From Nocardioides islandensis (lineage in GTDB: Bacteria; Actinomycetota; Actinomycetes; Propionibacteriales; Nocardioidaceae): DNA of 64,000 nucleotides. A program made the position numbers and the translations under genes. The DNA lies in NCBI RefSeq assembly GCF_015352455.1, contig NZ_JADKPN010000009.1:1-64000 (forward strand), read 5' to 3'. This document shows, in pieces, positions 61,456 to 64,000 of the stretch (position 1 is the first letter of the stretch; each line of letters opens with the position of its first letter). Below the pieces are notes generated by a model. It was given only the letters and a program-made list of their open reading frames with translations, was not told the origin of the DNA and searched no databases.

Positions 61456-61904
61456 GTCCGACAGGCAGTGGTGGCGAGTCGGCCGACGGGCAGCCGGGAC
61501 TCGTGCCTCTCCTCGGGAGCGGCCTCACACTCTCCGACCCGTACGACGACGTCAGAGGGCTGACGGTCCTCGACCCGGATGGCCATCGGGTCGGCGACGT
61601 GGAAGACCTCGTCATCGACGAGACCCATCGGCGGGCCCGTCTGCTGGTCGTGACCTCAGGAGGAGTCCTGGGACTGGGCGAGACGCGGCGCTTCATCCCG
61701 GTGGATCTCGTGACCTGCGTGGACGAGCACGTGCACATGGCTCGTGTTCACCCAGGCGGACCCGACGACGACCCGACCGCCCGAGCCGCCGGTGACGACC
61801 CGGATCTGGTCGCCGGGCCGCCGTACGCGGACGTCTATGCGTCCTACGGATTCGCTCCGTTCTGGGGCATGGACTACGTCACGCCGTACTTCCACCGACG
61901 TTGA
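61452..61904 (+). CDS. PRC-barrel domain protein, paralog of 56482-56928
   Basis: A 150-aa protein with the same layout as the gene at 56482-56928: VRGLTVLDPDGHRVGDVEDL, IDETHRRARLLVVTSGGVL and YASYGFAPFWGMDYVTPYF. It starts at a GTG overlapping the preceding membrane peptide. PRC-barrels are small partner-binding domains. Its paralog lies on the opposite strand about 4.5 kb away, so a duplication within this region is likely. Confidence 0.8.
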   Translation: MSPTGSGGESADGQPGLVPLLGSGLTLSDPYDDVRGLTVLDPDGHRVGDVEDLVIDETHRRARLLVVTSGGVLGLGETRRFIPVDLVTCVDEHVHMARVHPGGPDDDPTARAAGDDPDLVAGPPYADVYASYGFAPFWGMDYVTPYFHRR

Positions 61905-62070
61905 CCCGGAATCCTGGCCGCCTCATGCAGGACGTCGGGGACTGTCACAGGACTGTCATGCATGCACTGTCCGCCGGTGGGCACCGCTCTGGGAGGCGCT
62001 CCAGGCGCCGGCATCGAGAGGCCAAGCGTCGCTCAGGAGGATCCGGGGGCGCCGAGCAGCCAGGAGGGTC

Positions 62071-62850
62071 ATGGAGGTGGGTAACGTTGCGGGAGCCTCG
62101 GGAACACCGGACCGATCCATGAAACCGACGAGTACGTCCGGAAGCATGCACACGGTCCGCCCACGCTGGACGTGGGCCGGCCTGGTCGTCCTGATCGTCG
62201 GGCTCGCGGTCACCGGCTACGGCGCCATCGTGCTGTCGTGGCTCTGGTCACTGTCGGGCGTGGCGGTCCTGGTCGTAGGCGCAGGCCTCGCACTCCGCGG
62301 TGGCCTCCTCTACGACGTGCGTACCCGGGGTGGTCGCAACGAGCTGGAGGAGGTGATCCACGGCGAGGAGCACCAAGGTCCCGATCCGGACCTCGGCATC
62401 GGGGGCGGCGTACGCCGGCACGCCGCCGCCGTCGACCACGAGCACGCCGAGGTGATGGCGGCGCGACGTGCGGCCCGAGCCAGGCCCGCCTTCGCGGCCA
62501 TCGGCGGCACCCTGGGGCTAGTCGTGTGCGTGTGGCTGCTCCTGGCCCAGTGGAGCGTGCTCGGCTACCCACTCCTGAGCGACGACACGCTGGCCCGCGA
62601 CACCGGCGTCGGCATCGTGGCCGCCTTCGCGGCCTGGCGCGTGCTGCTGGCCGGGCCGCAACGGTTCACGGCCGTCCTTCTCCTGGTCTGCGGGGCGACG
62701 TTCGTGGTCTTCGGCCTCACCCTCGATCACCTGACCCGGGACGGGACCGTGAGCGAGACCCTGAGCGGCTGCCTCCTTGTCGTGTCCGGCCTCCTGGTGC
62801 TGGTCGACCGGGCGCTGGGCCGGCCGCCCACGGGGCGTGCCGGTCGATGA
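62071..62850 (+). CDS. Membrane protein, about 259 aa
   Basis: Two hydrophobic pairs surround a hydrophilic middle: TWAGLVVLIVGLAVTGYGAIV and LSGVAVLVVGAGLALRGG, then a His- and Arg-rich cytosolic part, then FAAIGGTLGLVVCVWLLLA and GIVAAFAAWRVLLAG and a last helix pair. The start is uncertain: ATG at 62071 has AGGAGG three bases away, while ATG at 62119 lacks a ribosome site. The stop overlaps the start of the glucoamylase-like gene (ATGA). No family is recognised. Confidence 0.6.
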   Translation: MEVGNVAGASGTPDRSMKPTSTSGSMHTVRPRWTWAGLVVLIVGLAVTGYGAIVLSWLWSLSGVAVLVVGAGLALRGGLLYDVRTRGGRNELEEVIHGEEHQGPDPDLGIGGGVRRHAAAVDHEHAEVMAARRAARARPAFAAIGGTLGLVVCVWLLLAQWSVLGYPLLSDDTLARDTGVGIVAAFAAWRVLLAGPQRFTAVLLLVCGATFVVFGLTLDHLTRDGTVSETLSGCLLVVSGLLVLVDRALGRPPTGRAGR

Positions 62851-64000
62851 ACGTCCCTCCCGAGACGTTGCGGCAGTACGCCGTCCTGGCCGATGGCGAG
62901 CGCGCGGCCGTCGTCGGCCCCCGCGGTGACGTCGCCCTCTTGTGCGCGCCGCGCTGGCACGACGACGCGGTCTTCAGCGCCCTGCTGGGTGGCCGCGGAG
63001 GCTACGTGGTGCAACCCACGGACGATCGCTTCACGTGGGGTGGTCACTACGAGCCCGGCTCCCTGGTGTGGCGCAGCCGGTGGGTCGTCGGCTCCGACGT
63101 CGTCGAGTGCCGAGAGGCGCTGGCCTTTCCTGGCGACCCCCAGCGGGTCGTGCTCCTTCGCCGAACAGAGTCCAGGCGGGGCGAGGTGCCGCTGCGGGTC
63201 CAGCTGGACTGTCGCGCCGGCTTCGGAATGCATGCGATGCACCTGAGAAGCGTCCGGACCGGTGTGTGGGAGGGGGCGACCGGTCCCCTCCACCTTCGGT
63301 GGTCAGGCACGCCGACGGTCGACGCCCGGTTGAACGAGAACGGGGTTCTCGATCGAAGCTCCAGGTGCGCGACGGTCAGCCTCTCGACCTGGTGCTCGAG
63401 ATCGCCACCACGCACTTCACCGACGATCCACCTGATCCCCGTCGCCTGTGGGCCGACACCGAACGGGCGTGGCAGGCCGCGGCTCCACCGCAGCCGAGCT
63501 CGATGAGCTCTCGCGACGCTCAGCACGCCCTCGCCGTCATCCGAGGGATGACCAGCAGCACCGGTGCCGTCGTGGCCGCGGCCACGACCTCGCTGCCGGA
63601 GCGCGCCCAGCAGGGCCGCGACTACGACTACCGGTACGCCTGGATCCGCGACCAGTGCTTCGCAGGCCGGGCGGTGGCGGCTGCCGGCGGAGGCGAGGTG
63701 CTGGAACGTTCCCTCGGCTTCATCGCGGCCTGCCTGGAGCGTGACGGCGACCGGCTGCGCCCGGCGTACACGGTCACCGGTGACCCCGTGCCCGACCAGC
63801 GGCCTCTCGACCTCCCCGGCTATCCCGGCGCTCCGGACGTCACGGTCGGCAATCACGCCAACCGCCAGTTCCAGCTCGACGTCCTCGGGGAGACGTTGTG
63901 CCTCTTCGCCGACGCCGACCGCCTCGGCGTGCTCGACGGCGTGGGCGTGCGAGCCGCCCGCACGGCCGCACGTGCCATCGTTCGGCGGCACCACGAGGCG
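62847..64000 (+). pseudogene. GH15-like glycoside hydrolase gene with apparent frameshift, incomplete at window end
   Basis: The 5' part (from ATG at 62847, overlapping the previous stop) encodes a GH15 N-terminal domain: ADGERAAVVGPRGDVALLC and GGYVVQPTDDRFTWGGHYEP. Near 63350 the frame changes: the codons for NENGVLDR are followed, in another frame, by LQVRDGQPLDLVLEIATTHF, then RDYDYRYAWIRDQ, the GH15 catalytic-domain motif. One base seems to be missing between 63330 and 63360, so it is either a sequence error or a true lesion. The second frame stays open to the end. GH15 includes glucoamylases and trehalases. Confidence 0.65.

Noticed and set aside
1..64000. CRISPR arrays, tRNA genes and rRNA genes
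   Set aside because: No regularly spaced repeats and no cloverleaf with an intact acceptor and T-loop were seen by eye. The only structural RNA found is rnpB. A dedicated tRNA scan was not possible.

Overview
The window is a high-GC actinobacterial chromosome segment, most likely from the Nocardioides or another Propionibacteriales lineage. This is inferred from very high GC, frequent GTG starts with 4-base ATGA/GTGA gene overlaps, an actinobacterial-type methionine aminopeptidase, a class A RNase P RNA and an MtrAB-LpqB-like signalling operon. No tRNA, rRNA or CRISPR array was seen.

Left flank (1-4883): the end of an IS481-like transposase, two small coupled genes, map, a small secreted protein divergent from a secreted M4 metalloprotease, a terminator, and the complete RNase P RNA gene rnpB (4480-4883), recognised by its conserved core and a perfect 15-bp P1 helix.

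Tandem integrative elements (4884-35041): the 3' end of rnpB is repeated at 27502-27527 and, with one mismatch, at 35016-35041. Sequences beside the three copies repeat in a consistent pattern of left-end and right-end arms. The simplest reading is two elements integrated one after the other at rnpB: element 1 of about 22.6 kb and element 2 of about 7.5 kb. Element 1 carries a tyrosine integrase, an excisionase-like protein, a MobF relaxase-helicase, a nuclease-NACHT STAND ATPase and an AbiV-like HEPN protein (both likely anti-phage), then a 13.5-kb catabolic and transport cargo. The cargo holds a five-gene coupled operon (thiolase, acyl-CoA ligase, double PPC-domain protein, SDR, FAD-linked oxidase), a convergent zinc alcohol dehydrogenase, a PucR-type regulator, and a coupled operon of alpha/beta hydrolase, sugar-type ABC importer and hexapeptide (gamma carbonic anhydrase-like) protein. 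Element 2 has no visible integrase. It carries a SnoaL-like protein, a DUF998-like membrane protein, a NarL-type two-component system, a decayed Fic-family gene, a TolB-like lipoprotein and a DUF4143-type AAA ATPase.

Right flank (35042-64000): a large LuxR-family STAND regulator and three small cytosolic proteins, an ethanolamine-type permease, a universal stress protein, a DUF4386 membrane protein coupled to a 55-residue membrane peptide, and a 3179-residue secreted SpvB/FG-GAP/RHS protein. Then follow a GH16-like hydrolase, a CPA1-type antiporter, two paralogous PRC-barrel proteins, a HesB/IscA-like protein, a coupled STAS and kinase-like pair, an OmpR-type two-component system coupled to a GerMN lipoprotein, and a GH15-like gene with an apparent frameshift that runs off the window.
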